A DNA stretch of 5,810 nucleotides from Caulobacter sp. B11 (GCF_002737765.1 NZ_PEGG01000217.1:1-5810), one strand, 5' to 3'. Positions 1 to 5,810 are shown, counted from the first letter of the stretch. Notes: generated by a model from the letters alone, not told the origin. Program-made: numbers and translations.

Positions 1-556
1 GCAACAGATAGAGGTCGCCGAAAGCCGGCGCGGCGCTGGAGGCATGGAAGCCGCCGCCCCAGCGAATCGGTTCGCGGGTCGCCAGGGTCTTGCAGAGGTT
101 GGAATTGAACTGCACCCAAACCCGCTGATCGAGGATCGGCCGCGAGGGGTCGATCGGCGGTTCGGCCAACACATCATGGATGACGTCCAGGCCGATCGCC
201 GTATGGGCCGGGGCGTCGGTCCGCGCGAAATAGTCCAGCAGACCATCATAGCGGGCCGGATCGGGAAGCAGGAACTCATCGCAATCGGTGTAGAGCACGA
301 CGTCATAATGCTCGAGCATGGCCGTGGTCAGGCTGGAAATCGTGCGGGCCCGCGCCCGGTCGTCAAAGACGCTGCGCGGGGTCCTCAGGATGCTTTGATC
401 GGTGATCCCCTCCAGCCGATCGGAGCCATGGTCGACGACGATGCAGTTCTGGCCGCCCAGGTGCCGGCCGTAATAGGCCAGCCAGAGCGGCAGGTTGAAG
501 TGCTCGTTATAGACATTGGTGATCGCGCAGACCTTCAAGGCCCCGGCCCTCACCAT
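1..556 (-). CDS. Family 2-type glycosyltransferase, N-terminal part, cut by the window edge
   Basis: Translating the minus strand from the ATG at 556 gives an open frame of 185 codons to the left edge; the C-terminus lies outside the window. Residues 8-18 (KVCAITNVYNE) form the N-terminal strand and NE motif of GT-A-fold glycosyltransferases that carry this 'xxNE' start. VVDHGSD (40-46) matches the usual 'DNGSxD' nucleotide-sugar loop. TDCDEF (90-95) supplies the acidic DxD-type metal/nucleotide-binding motif, and WGGGFH (166-171) resembles the conserved GFH element downstream. This is closest to the PF13704-like Glyco_tranf_2 group. Such enzymes move a sugar from a nucleotide donor to a cell-surface polysaccharide or other acceptor; donor and acceptor are unknown here. 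Its ATG overlaps the stop of the preceding DUF6880 gene within ATGGTGA, suggesting translational coupling. A TTG at 538, preceded at about 9 bases by GTGAGG, is an alternative start that sits just before the conserved strand. The family call is good; specificity is unassignable. Confidence 0.82.
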   Translation of the reverse strand, partial: MVRAGALKVCAITNVYNEHFNLPLWLAYYGRHLGGQNCIVVDHGSDRLEGITDQSILRTPRSVFDDRARARTISSLTTAMLEHYDVVLYTDCDEFLLPDPARYDGLLDYFARTDAPAHTAIGLDVIHDVLAEPPIDPSRPILDQRVWVQFNSNLCKTLATREPIRWGGGFHASSAAPAFGDLYLL

Positions 557-1923
557 CGTCGAAACCCGGCCACCCGCTGGGCGAAGGCGGCGTGGCTCTC
601 GATGTCGTCGGTGACCGCCGGCGCGAGGCTGGCGGCTTCCAGCAGGTGGCGCTGGGCGGCCTTGTAGCGATCGGTGCGGGCGTATTTGACGACGTCGAGG
701 ATCATCAGGCGCAGCAGCAGGATGGCGGCCAGCGGATGGCGGCCCTCCAGGGCGCGGGCGGCGGGTTCAAGGACATCGGCGCGATCGCCGTGCAGCGCCG
801 CGCCGCGGGTCGCCACCAGCAGGGCGGCCGACTCCAGGGCCGGCCAGGCGATGAAGAAGCTTAAGGCGGCATGGGGGTCGGGATAGGTCAGGGCCAGGGC
901 CATGGCCCGGTCCTCGGCCTCGACATCGTCGAAATCGGCCAGCCGCTTGAGATAGTCGCGCAGGCGCGGCGCGGACAGGCCGGTCTCGAAGCTCGCCCAG
1001 CGCGCGGCCTGGGCGGCGTCGGTCTCGCCCCGGGCCTCAAGCACCGCGATATGGACATCCTCCCAGTCGGCGGCCCCGGTCCCGGGGCGGCCCGGACTGT
1101 CGGGCGCGGAGAGGGCCAGGGCCTGCGCGGCCTCGTCCAGGCGGCCCGCCCTGAGCAGCCGCCGGGCGATCTGGGCCCCGATCGGCGGAAGGATGACCTG
1201 GGAGGGCGTGAACAGGGCCCGGTAGCCGTCAACATCGCCCTGGGCGTCGGCCAGCACCTGGACGGCCGAGCGCAGCACGGCGTTCATCCGCTTCTGGGTG
1301 TTGAGCACCGCCTCGATCCGGGCGCGCAGAGTGGCGACGCCGGAAGCGGTCAAGGCCGGCAGCACCGCGCGCAGCAGGGCCACCACCAGGCCGGCATGGC
1401 CCGTCAGCAATTGGTCGAACAGTTGGTCGCCCAAGGCCTTGGGATCGGCGAGGGGCGCCTGTGCGGCGATGGTTCGGGCGTCTTCAACGGCGAGGCTGAA
1501 CACCGCCTCGACCTCGCCCTTGGTGTCATTGACCCGCTCCAACACGCCTTCGGCCAGGTCGACGAAGCGGACGATCATCGACAGGGCCAGACTGGGGTCC
1601 AGCTCTGTCAGCTTGCCGGCGATCGCGGCGCGCTGCACCTCAAGATCCCGCACGAAGTCCTTGTATTTACGCCAATTGACCCGAGCCCCGCTCTGGCCGA
1701 TCGCCTCAATTCGCTTGGCGATCTCGGCCGCTAGGTCGCCGGCCCCGACCTCGCCGGCCAGTTCGAGCTTCAGGCGGCGCTTGATGGCGGCGTTGCCCTC
1801 GGCCAGTTCCATCAACAGGGTCGCCAACTGCACCGGACCCAGCCGGGCCAGGTTGGCGACATTGACGCTCTTGCGGGCCCCGGCCTTCTTGACCACGGCG
1901 GCCACCTTGTCGGCCGCGCTCAT
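550..1923 (-). CDS. DUF6880 family protein (uncharacterised)
   Basis: This 457-residue, largely helical, Ala/Leu-rich protein has no visible signal peptide or membrane segment, so it is probably cytoplasmic. The N-terminal 150 residues follow the pattern I recognise from DUF6880 proteins of Alphaproteobacteria: a short basic lead (1-20); a LARLGPVQLATLLMELA helix (25-41); an IKRRLKLELAGE segment (47-58); VNWRKYKDFVRDL (82-94); and a segment around 128-142 with ERVNDTKGEVEAVF. The remainder looks like stacked helical hairpins, similar to TPR-like solenoids, with RLLRAGRLDEAAQAL-type repeats; this is an impression, not a profile match. The ATG is preceded by GGGAGG 5 bases upstream, inside the end of the HELAH gene, and overlaps that gene's stop as ATGA. 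Its own stop overlaps the glycosyltransferase start, so it is the middle cistron of a coupled operon. No function is known for the family, and I see no catalytic motif. Confidence 0.85.
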   Translation of the reverse strand: MSAADKVAAVVKKAGARKSVNVANLARLGPVQLATLLMELAEGNAAIKRRLKLELAGEVGAGDLAAEIAKRIEAIGQSGARVNWRKYKDFVRDLEVQRAAIAGKLTELDPSLALSMIVRFVDLAEGVLERVNDTKGEVEAVFSLAVEDARTIAAQAPLADPKALGDQLFDQLLTGHAGLVVALLRAVLPALTASGVATLRARIEAVLNTQKRMNAVLRSAVQVLADAQGDVDGYRALFTPSQVILPPIGAQIARRLLRAGRLDEAAQALALSAPDSPGRPGTGAADWEDVHIAVLEARGETDAAQAARWASFETGLSAPRLRDYLKRLADFDDVEAEDRAMALALTYPDPHAALSFFIAWPALESAALLVATRGAALHGDRADVLEPAARALEGRHPLAAILLLRLMILDVVKYARTDRYKAAQRHLLEAASLAPAVTDDIESHAAFAQRVAGFRRW

Positions 1924-2426
1924 GCCGCCCTCCCGACGTCGAGAGCCAGAGGCAGGGCGGCCGGCAGGGCGGCGGCATAGGCCGCGCCGGCATGGGGGAC
2001 GCTTTCGCCGTGGGCGGCGAGGAAGGCGTGCTCGACCATCATCGCCTGTTGCTCGATGTTGAGGGCGCCGAAGGGCCGGCCCGACGCCAGATCATAGGCA
2101 TAGGCGCGGGGCCCGTCTCCGGCCCGCAGCTTGGCCCACAGCAGGTTGACCCCGTTCTGGGCCTGCCAGACATGGGCCAGCTCGTGGACGAACATCGCCT
2201 GCAGCCTCAGCGGGACCTCGGGTGCCGCGAAATCCAGGCGCGCCGAGGTGGCGGGCCAGCCGATCAGCGTCGGTCCCGCCACGAAGGCCCGTCGCCAGAC
2301 CGGCAGGGCCAGAAGGGTCAGGCGCGCGGTGTCCAGGCCCGCGCCAAACACGGCCTGGGCCAGGGCGCGCTCGGCGGACGTCAGGCGGCGCCAACGGCCC
2401 GGCGCAAGGGTTTGAGGGGGACTCAT
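1920..2426 (-). CDS. Small HExxH-motif protein ('vgr-related protein' family, putative zinc metallopeptidase-like)
   Basis: This is a 168-residue soluble protein. It opens with a RRLTSAERALAQAVFG segment (13-28), continues through a predicted beta region (36-70) and reaches LQAMFVHELAHVWQ (75-88). HELAH (81-85) is an HExxH zinc-binding motif, with H81 and H85 as metal ligands and E82 as the potential general base. A conserved IEQQAMMVEHAF segment (124-135) follows, and E125 or E132 could be the third ligand. The layout matches short alphaproteobacterial proteins usually annotated as 'vgr related protein'; that name is historical, and no T6SS gene is visible here. No signal peptide is seen. 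The ATG at 2426 has only a weak upstream GAG, so initiation may be inefficient or the transcript short-leadered. Its stop overlaps the DUF6880 start (ATGA). Proteolytic activity is inferred from the motif alone; substrate unknown. Confidence 0.8.
   Translation of the reverse strand: MSPPQTLAPGRWRRLTSAERALAQAVFGAGLDTARLTLLALPVWRRAFVAGPTLIGWPATSARLDFAAPEVPLRLQAMFVHELAHVWQAQNGVNLLWAKLRAGDGPRAYAYDLASGRPFGALNIEQQAMMVEHAFLAAHGESVPHAGAAYAAALPAALPLALDVGRAA
1929..1934 (-). promoter_or_regulatory. Ribosome binding site of the DUF6880 gene
   Basis: GGGAGG on the minus strand lies 5 bases before the ATG at 1923 and within the last codons of the HELAH gene. It supports that start and the coupled reading of the two genes. 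Confidence 0.7.
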
Positions 2427-2445
2427 GGTCGCTCAACGGTAGGGC

Positions 2446-2460
2446 CTGACGGCCCGTCAG
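2446..2460. repeat. Perfect 7-bp inverted repeat just upstream of the HELAH gene
   Basis: CTGACGG-C-CCGTCAG is a perfect 7-base dyad around one central base, ending 20 bases before the ATG at 2426. The position would suit an operator over a promoter or transcript start. A second dyad, GACAG-CGT-CTGTC, lies at 2487-2499. The dyads do not share a sequence, so a single regulator binding both is not implied. The role is inferred from position and symmetry only. Confidence 0.4.
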
Positions 2461-2486
2461 ACCAGAGGCCGTCCGAACGGGCGAGC

Positions 2487-2499
2487 GACAGCGTCTGTC
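2487..2499. repeat. Short inverted repeat GACAG-CGT-CTGTC
   Basis: A perfect 5-base dyad with a 3-base spacer, 61 bases upstream of the HELAH gene start. Arms this short can arise by chance in GC-rich DNA; it is noted because it neighbours the stronger dyad at 2446-2460. Confidence 0.25.
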
Positions 2500-2671
2500 A
2501 CCCCACCGGTCATCGACGAACTGTTCATGAAATCAGCAGCTTGCCGCCCTATCTTCTCGCCCTAACGACTGGCGAAGATGCGGGCCCGGGTGGCCGCCCG
2601 TTCCGCCGGATCCGCGCTCTGACCCGCAAGGCGAGGACGGCCCTCTCGCCCAGCCGCGCCGAAAGCTCTTA

Positions 2672-2698
2672 AAAGTCCAACCTAGAAAATTGAACTTT
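2672..2698 (-). terminator. Possible weak terminator hairpin after the intact halogenase
   Basis: On the minus-strand transcript, AAAGUUCAA (2698-2690) can pair over all 9 positions with UUGGACUUU (2680-2672), counting one G-U pair, around a 9-base loop. The stem is followed at once by another U. It overlaps the TAA stop of the halogenase. The stem is AT-rich and the U tract is only four long, so it would be a weak intrinsic terminator at best. It stands out as an AT-rich island in otherwise GC-rich DNA. It could instead be a protein-binding dyad or stabilise the mRNA 3' end. Confidence 0.4.
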
Positions 2699-4211
2699 AT
2701 GCGCTTTTTCGAACTGGCTCGGCCGGACAATGGGTGCGCAGGAAGGCCTCGTGGGTCGGCAGGGTGCGCACGAAGTCGGCCAGCATCGGCGCGGACCTGT
2801 CCATCAGCTGTTCGATGGCCGAATAGGGCACGCGATCGACCAGCTGCTGATAGCGCCGCGGCCGGATACCCATGCCCTCCATCACCGACTGCCAGCTGGG
2901 GGCGCGGAACATGTCGTCCACCCCGTCGCGCAGCACGCCGCTGGCCTGGAACAGATCGATGCGGGCCTTGAGGCTTTCGGGCAGTTCCACCGCCGCGCAG
3001 GCCTTCCAGAACGGCGTATCGTCGCGCTGGGTGGTGGCGTAGTGCAGCACGATGAAGTCGCGGATCTCTTCATAATCGCCGGTCATGCGGCGATTATATT
3101 CCGCCGCCAGGGTCGGATCGGCGTCCATGTCCGGGAAGAAACGCAGCAGATAGTCCATGCCCTTGTAGATCAGGTGCAGGGCGGTGGATTCCAGCGGCTC
3201 GATGAAGCCCCCGGCCAGGCCTATGGCCACGCAGTTCTTGACCCACAGGCGCTCGCGCATGCCGGTCTTGAACGGGATGACCTGCGGTTCGATCAGCACC
3301 TCGCCCTCGACCTGGCGCATCAGAACGGCCTTGGCCTCGTCGTCGCTCAAATATTGGCTGCAGAACACATAGCCATTGCCGGACCGGTGCTGCAGTGGGA
3401 TCCGCCAGCGCCAGCCGAAGTCCTGGGCCTGGGACAGGGTATAGGGATGGGGCGCGCCGACATTGGCGGTCTGGACGGCGATGGCGCGGTCGCACAGCAG
3501 CAGGTCGGACCAGTCGCGGTACGGCTCGTTCAGGGTCTTGCCGACCAGCAGGCTGCGGAAGCCCGAACAGTCGATGAAGAAGTCGCCGGCCACCGCGCGG
3601 CCGTCCCTGAGGATCACCTTCTCGATGCCGCCATCGGCCCGGGTCGCCACGTCGGTGACGATGCCCTCGGTGCGCTTGACGTTACGCGCCTCGGCGAACC
3701 GGCGCAGATAGGCCGCCACCAGCTTGGCGTCGATATGCAAGGCGTAGTTGGCGTTGGCGATCATGGTCCGCTGCGCCTTGGCCGGCAGCATGAAACGGCC
3801 GGTGTCGGCCATCACCGTTGCGGGAGCAAAATCCTGCAGCTTGGACGGATGGCCATTGGCCTTGGCGCGAAGCCAGCACTGATAAAACTCATGCACGTCC
3901 ACCGGCCCGCCGATCTGGCCAAACGGGTGGTAATAGGTCTCGCCCTTCGCGCGCCAGTCCTCGAAACGGATCGCCAGCTTGAAACTCGCCTGGGTTTTCT
4001 GGATGAAGTCCTGCTCGTCGATGCCCAGGGTGCGGATCAGTTGCAGGAATGGCGGGATCGTCGATTCGCCGACCCCGATCGTGCCGATCTCCTCGGATTC
4101 GATCAGCTCGACCTCGCAGAAGCCCTTCTCGAAATAGTGCCCCAGCATGGCCGCGCAGATCCAGCCGGCCGAGCCGCCGCCGACGATGACGATCTTCTTC
4201 AGGTGCGACAT
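2697..4211 (-). CDS. Flavin-dependent halogenase (tryptophan halogenase family), intact copy
   Basis: This 504-residue cytosolic enzyme is of usual length for the tryptophan halogenase family (PF04820). It is expected to use FADH2 supplied by a separate flavin reductase, O2 and chloride or bromide to make HOX, which is then used to halogenate an aromatic substrate. Visible motifs are the FAD-binding VIVGGGSAGW (8-17); IGVGESTIP (45-53); K78 in ASFKLAIRFEDW, aligning with the catalytic lysine K79 of PrnA; FIDCSGFR (212-219); the halogenase signature WRWRIP (267-272); and EPLEST (338-343), where E341 aligns with PrnA E346. The residue after EST is Ala344, where PrnA has a halide-contacting Gly. 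The frame extends upstream to 4274, but the ATG at 4211 is chosen because GGGGAGG lies 8 bases before it and the conserved fold begins there; the longer start would overlap the preceding halogenase. The substrate is unknown; indole or peptide-borne tryptophan are as likely as free tryptophan. Confidence 0.93.
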   Translation of the reverse strand: MSHLKKIVIVGGGSAGWICAAMLGHYFEKGFCEVELIESEEIGTIGVGESTIPPFLQLIRTLGIDEQDFIQKTQASFKLAIRFEDWRAKGETYYHPFGQIGGPVDVHEFYQCWLRAKANGHPSKLQDFAPATVMADTGRFMLPAKAQRTMIANANYALHIDAKLVAAYLRRFAEARNVKRTEGIVTDVATRADGGIEKVILRDGRAVAGDFFIDCSGFRSLLVGKTLNEPYRDWSDLLLCDRAIAVQTANVGAPHPYTLSQAQDFGWRWRIPLQHRSGNGYVFCSQYLSDDEAKAVLMRQVEGEVLIEPQVIPFKTGMRERLWVKNCVAIGLAGGFIEPLESTALHLIYKGMDYLLRFFPDMDADPTLAAEYNRRMTGDYEEIRDFIVLHYATTQRDDTPFWKACAAVELPESLKARIDLFQASGVLRDGVDDMFRAPSWQSVMEGMGIRPRRYQQLVDRVPYSAIEQLMDRSAPMLADFVRTLPTHEAFLRTHCPAEPVRKSA

Positions 4212-4219
4212 GGTTGCGA

Positions 4220-4226
4220 CCTCCCC
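4220..4226 (-). promoter_or_regulatory. Ribosome binding site of the intact halogenase
   Basis: GGGGAGG on the minus strand, 8 bases before the ATG at 4211, inside the 31-base gap after the upstream halogenase stop (4243). It decides the start of the downstream gene. Confidence 0.8.
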
Positions 4227-4242
4227 GGTTGGTGTTCGCCGT

Positions 4243-5761
4243 TCATTGCGCCGCCATGGCGATTGGACGGGCATTGTGTTCGATGAAGTCCGCGTGGGTC
4301 GGGGCCGCCTCGACCGCCCCGGCCACGGCCTTGCGCATTTCCGCCAAGGCGCCGGCCAGGCTGGCGGTGTCGAGGCCCTCGACGCTGGGGTCGCAGCTCT
4401 GGGGCATCAGGTCGAAGCCGGCATAGATGGCCAGCCAGCTGGCCGGCTGGAACATCTCCCAGCGATAGCGCACGAAATGGCCGCGGGCCTGGAACAGGTC
4501 GAGCTTGCGCTGCAGGGTGTCGGGCACGCTCATCTCGCGGCACTGCCGCCAGAAGTCGGTGTCGGTGCGACGGTTGGCCTTGTAGTGCAGGATCACGAAG
4601 TCACGGACCCGCTCCATCTCACGGCGCGACATGTCGTTGAACTCGTCGATGACCACGGGGCTGAACGAACGGTCGGGGAACAGCTGCTTGATCTTGTCGA
4701 TGCCGGTCTCGATCAGGGCAATGCTGGTGCTTTCGAGCGGTTCCAGGAAACCCGCGGCCAGGCCCAGAGCGATGCAGTTCTTGTTCCACGCCTTCAGGCG
4801 TCGGCCCGGCTTGAAGCGGATCGTACGCGGCTCGTGCAGCAGGCGCTCGTCGATCGCTCCGACCAGGGTCTGGCGCGCGACCTCATCGCTGACATGGCGG
4901 CTGGAATAGACATAGCCGTTGCCGTAGCGATGCTGCAGCGGGATGCGCCAGCGCCAGCCGGCCGGAAGGGCGGTGACGTCGGTATAGGGCGGCGGCGCGC
5001 CCTGCCCTTCGCTCTGCACCGCGAGGGCGCCGTCGCACATTAGCCAGTGGTCCCAGGACTCGTAGCCGTTCGCAGGGCCTCTTCGATCAGCAGGCCGCGA
5101 AAGCCCGAGCAGTCGATGAACAGCTCGCCGGCGACGCGGCCGCCGGTGTCGAGGTCGACCGACTCGATGAAGCCGTCCTCGGGGCGAAGATTGACCCGGG
5201 TGATCCTGGCGTCGACGCAGGTCACTCCGGCCTTCTCGGCGACCTCTCGCATCAGCTTGGCGAACAGGCCGGCGTCGAAATGCAGGGCCCAGTCGAAGAT
5301 CGACAGCTGGACGGCGGATTGCGCGACGGCAGGGTGAACTTGCCGGCCGCCGCCAGACTGGCGCCCAGGGAATAGTCGCCCATCGGCCCGGGATCGATCC
5401 CGGCCTGGCGCAGGCGCAGCCAGTAATTGTGGAACGGCACACCCTTGAGGTCCTGACCAAACAGGCCGAACGGATGGATGAAGGACGACCCTGGCTCGAG
5501 CCAGTCGTTGAAGCGGATGCCCAGCTTGCAGGTCGCGCCGGTGGCCTTCATGACGTCGAGGTCGGACAGGCCGAGGGTCTGGTAAAAGCGGCGGATCGTC
5601 GGGATCGTCGCCTCGCCCACCCACCGTGCCGATCTCGGAGGACTCGATCAGGGTGATCTTGAGCGCGTGCCCCGGAAGTGATGCTGAAGGCTGGCGGCCG
5701 CCATCCAGCCGGCGGTGCCGCCGCCGACGATGACGATACTGCCGATCCGGTTATCTTGCAT
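4243..5761 (-). pseudogene. Flavin-dependent halogenase (tryptophan halogenase family), frameshifted copy
   Basis: This is a second halogenase, read in four pieces. The ATG at 5761 starts MQDNRIGSIVIVGGGTAGW (FAD motif). The frame is lost near 5670 (one base missing after CGGGG, giving a TGA at 5650), near 5621 (two missing inside TVG-VGEATIP), near 5318 (one missing after LPSRNP) and near 5072 (one missing before NGYESWDHW). Restoring five bases makes 1524 bases, or 507 residues. Motifs survive in all pieces: GEATIP; the catalytic-lysine segment TCKLGIRFNDW (lysine near residue 80); FDWALHFDA; LFIDCSGFRG; WRWRIP; and AGFLEPLESTS, with Ser after EST. The C-terminal piece, about 5072 to 4243, is fully open. 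Either the gene is recently inactivated or the sequence has errors; intact motifs and the correct total length favour errors or very recent loss. It is a divergent paralogue of the 2697-4211 gene, not a duplicate. It could yield an active enzyme only if the shifts are artefacts. Confidence 0.85.
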
Positions 5762-5810
5762 GCGATGGGCTCCCGCCCTCAGCTTGACGCGCCAGGGCGG
5801 CGATGGGAAC
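5751..5810 (-). CDS. Possible C-terminal end of an upstream gene, cut by the window edge
   Basis: One minus-strand frame is open from the right edge and stops at TAA (5753-5751), encoding 19 residues rich in Ala and Arg (VPIAALARQAEGG near the start). It would overlap the first halogenase by 11 bases (ATGCAAGATAA), the usual look of coupled genes. Sixty bases are too few to recognise a family, and an open frame this short is not significant in GC-rich DNA. Halogenases of this group in Caulobacterales and Xanthomonas often sit beside TonB-dependent receptor, SapC-like or cupin-like genes, but nothing here identifies one. Confidence 0.3.
   Translation of the reverse strand, partial: VPIAALARQAEGGSPSHAR
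5770..5774 (-). promoter_or_regulatory. Ribosome binding site of the frameshifted halogenase
   Basis: GGGAG on the minus strand, 8 bases before the ATG at 5761. The same spacing is seen at the downstream halogenase, and this supports the chosen start. Confidence 0.6.

Larger units (their letters stand above)
2427..2696. other. Intergenic gap between the halogenase pair and the three-gene operon
   Basis: These 270 bases hold no gene I can support. From the halogenase side they contain an AT-rich hairpin (2672-2698), then GC-rich sequence with an imperfect stem at 2551-2579 (9 pairs, a 2-base bulge and a 9-base loop, with no T run after it). Two short perfect inverted repeats follow near the HELAH gene start (2487-2499 and 2446-2460). 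The gap must carry any separate promoter of the HELAH operon, but I see no clear -35/-10 pair by eye. A 23-codon minus frame (2528-2457) has no ribosome binding site and is not called. Confidence 0.6.

Noticed and set aside
44..667. Plus-strand open frame of 207 codons at the left end
   Set aside because: The minus strand carries a glycosyltransferase with ordered motifs; the plus frame shows none and crosses the end of the DUF6880 gene.
871..1734. Plus-strand open frame of 287 codons opposite the DUF6880 gene
   Set aside because: It is a GC-driven shadow of a well-supported minus-strand gene, with low-complexity Gly/Gln/Asp-rich translation.
2420..2424. GACTC (a GANTC methylation site) touching the HELAH start codon, considered as cell-cycle control
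   Set aside because: GANTC occurs many times inside genes across the window, so this single site carries no special weight.
2457..2528. Minus-strand 23-codon frame before the HELAH gene, considered as a leader peptide
   Set aside because: It has no ribosome binding site, no run of regulatory codons, and a length expected by chance.
2517..2531. Small overlapping palindromes GAAC-T-GTTC and TTCATGAA, considered as an SOS (LexA) box
   Set aside because: The alphaproteobacterial LexA site is a GTTC direct repeat with a 7-base spacer, which is not present.
2551..2579. Imperfect stem in the intergenic gap, considered as a terminator
   Set aside because: It has a bulged stem with no U run on the minus strand after it; too weak to call.
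4212..4274. Upstream start of the intact halogenase at 4274, adding 21 residues
   Set aside because: It overlaps the end of the preceding halogenase, no ribosome binding site is seen in front of it, and the ATG at 4211 has a strong one plus the expected N-terminus.
2730..4286. Plus-strand open frame of 518 codons opposite the intact halogenase
   Set aside because: It is a shadow frame caused by high GC codon use. Its translation is compositionally odd, rich in Gly, Gln, Ala and Asp without any recognisable domain, and the minus strand encodes an unmistakable halogenase.
4147..5043. Plus-strand open frame of 298 codons opposite the frameshifted halogenase
   Set aside because: It is the antisense of conserved halogenase coding sequence with no motif of its own.
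1..5810. CRISPR array, tRNA, rRNA, insertion sequence or attachment site
   Set aside because: I saw no regularly spaced repeats, transposase motifs, terminal inverted repeats or tRNA-like folds; the window is nearly filled by the five genes described.

Overview
The window is GC-rich DNA that reads almost entirely on the minus strand. Its protein repertoire (a DUF6880 protein, a 'vgr-related' HELAH protein, and tandem flavin-dependent halogenases of the tryptophan-halogenase family) points to an alphaproteobacterium, most likely Caulobacterales (Caulobacter, Brevundimonas or Phenylobacterium type). That placement is an inference from protein style; the window holds no rRNA or other taxonomic marker.

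Right part (about 5810 down to 2697): two flavin-dependent halogenases in tandem. The upstream one (5761 to 4243) is recognisable end to end, but four frameshifts in its N-terminal half interrupt it. If the roughly five missing bases are restored, it is a normal-length halogenase of about 507 residues with all its signature motifs. The downstream one (4211 to 2697) is intact at 504 residues. Only 31 bases separate them, and each has a purine-rich ribosome binding site 8 bases before its ATG, so they look like one operon. An open frame entering from the right edge stops 11 bases inside the start of the first halogenase, so the operon may begin further upstream, outside the window.

Middle (2696 to 2427): a 270-base gap. 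It begins with an AT-rich hairpin overlapping the halogenase stop codon (a possible weak terminator) and ends with two short inverted repeats just before the next gene (possible operators). I see no convincing gene or RNA in it.

Left part (2426 to 1): a tight three-gene minus-strand operon. It encodes a small HExxH-motif protein, a 457-residue DUF6880 protein, and a family 2-type glycosyltransferase that runs off the left edge. The first pair overlaps by ATGA and the second by ATGGTGA, a layout typical of translational coupling. The joint role of these three is unknown, and nothing in the sequence ties them functionally to the halogenases apart from shared orientation.

The halogenases would use reduced FAD, oxygen and chloride or bromide to halogenate an electron-rich aromatic, probably an indole-type compound. 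The true substrate cannot be read from the sequence. I do not see a clearly undescribed system here; the most notable points are the tandem halogenase pair, the broken state of one copy, and the coupled three-gene operon of obscure function.
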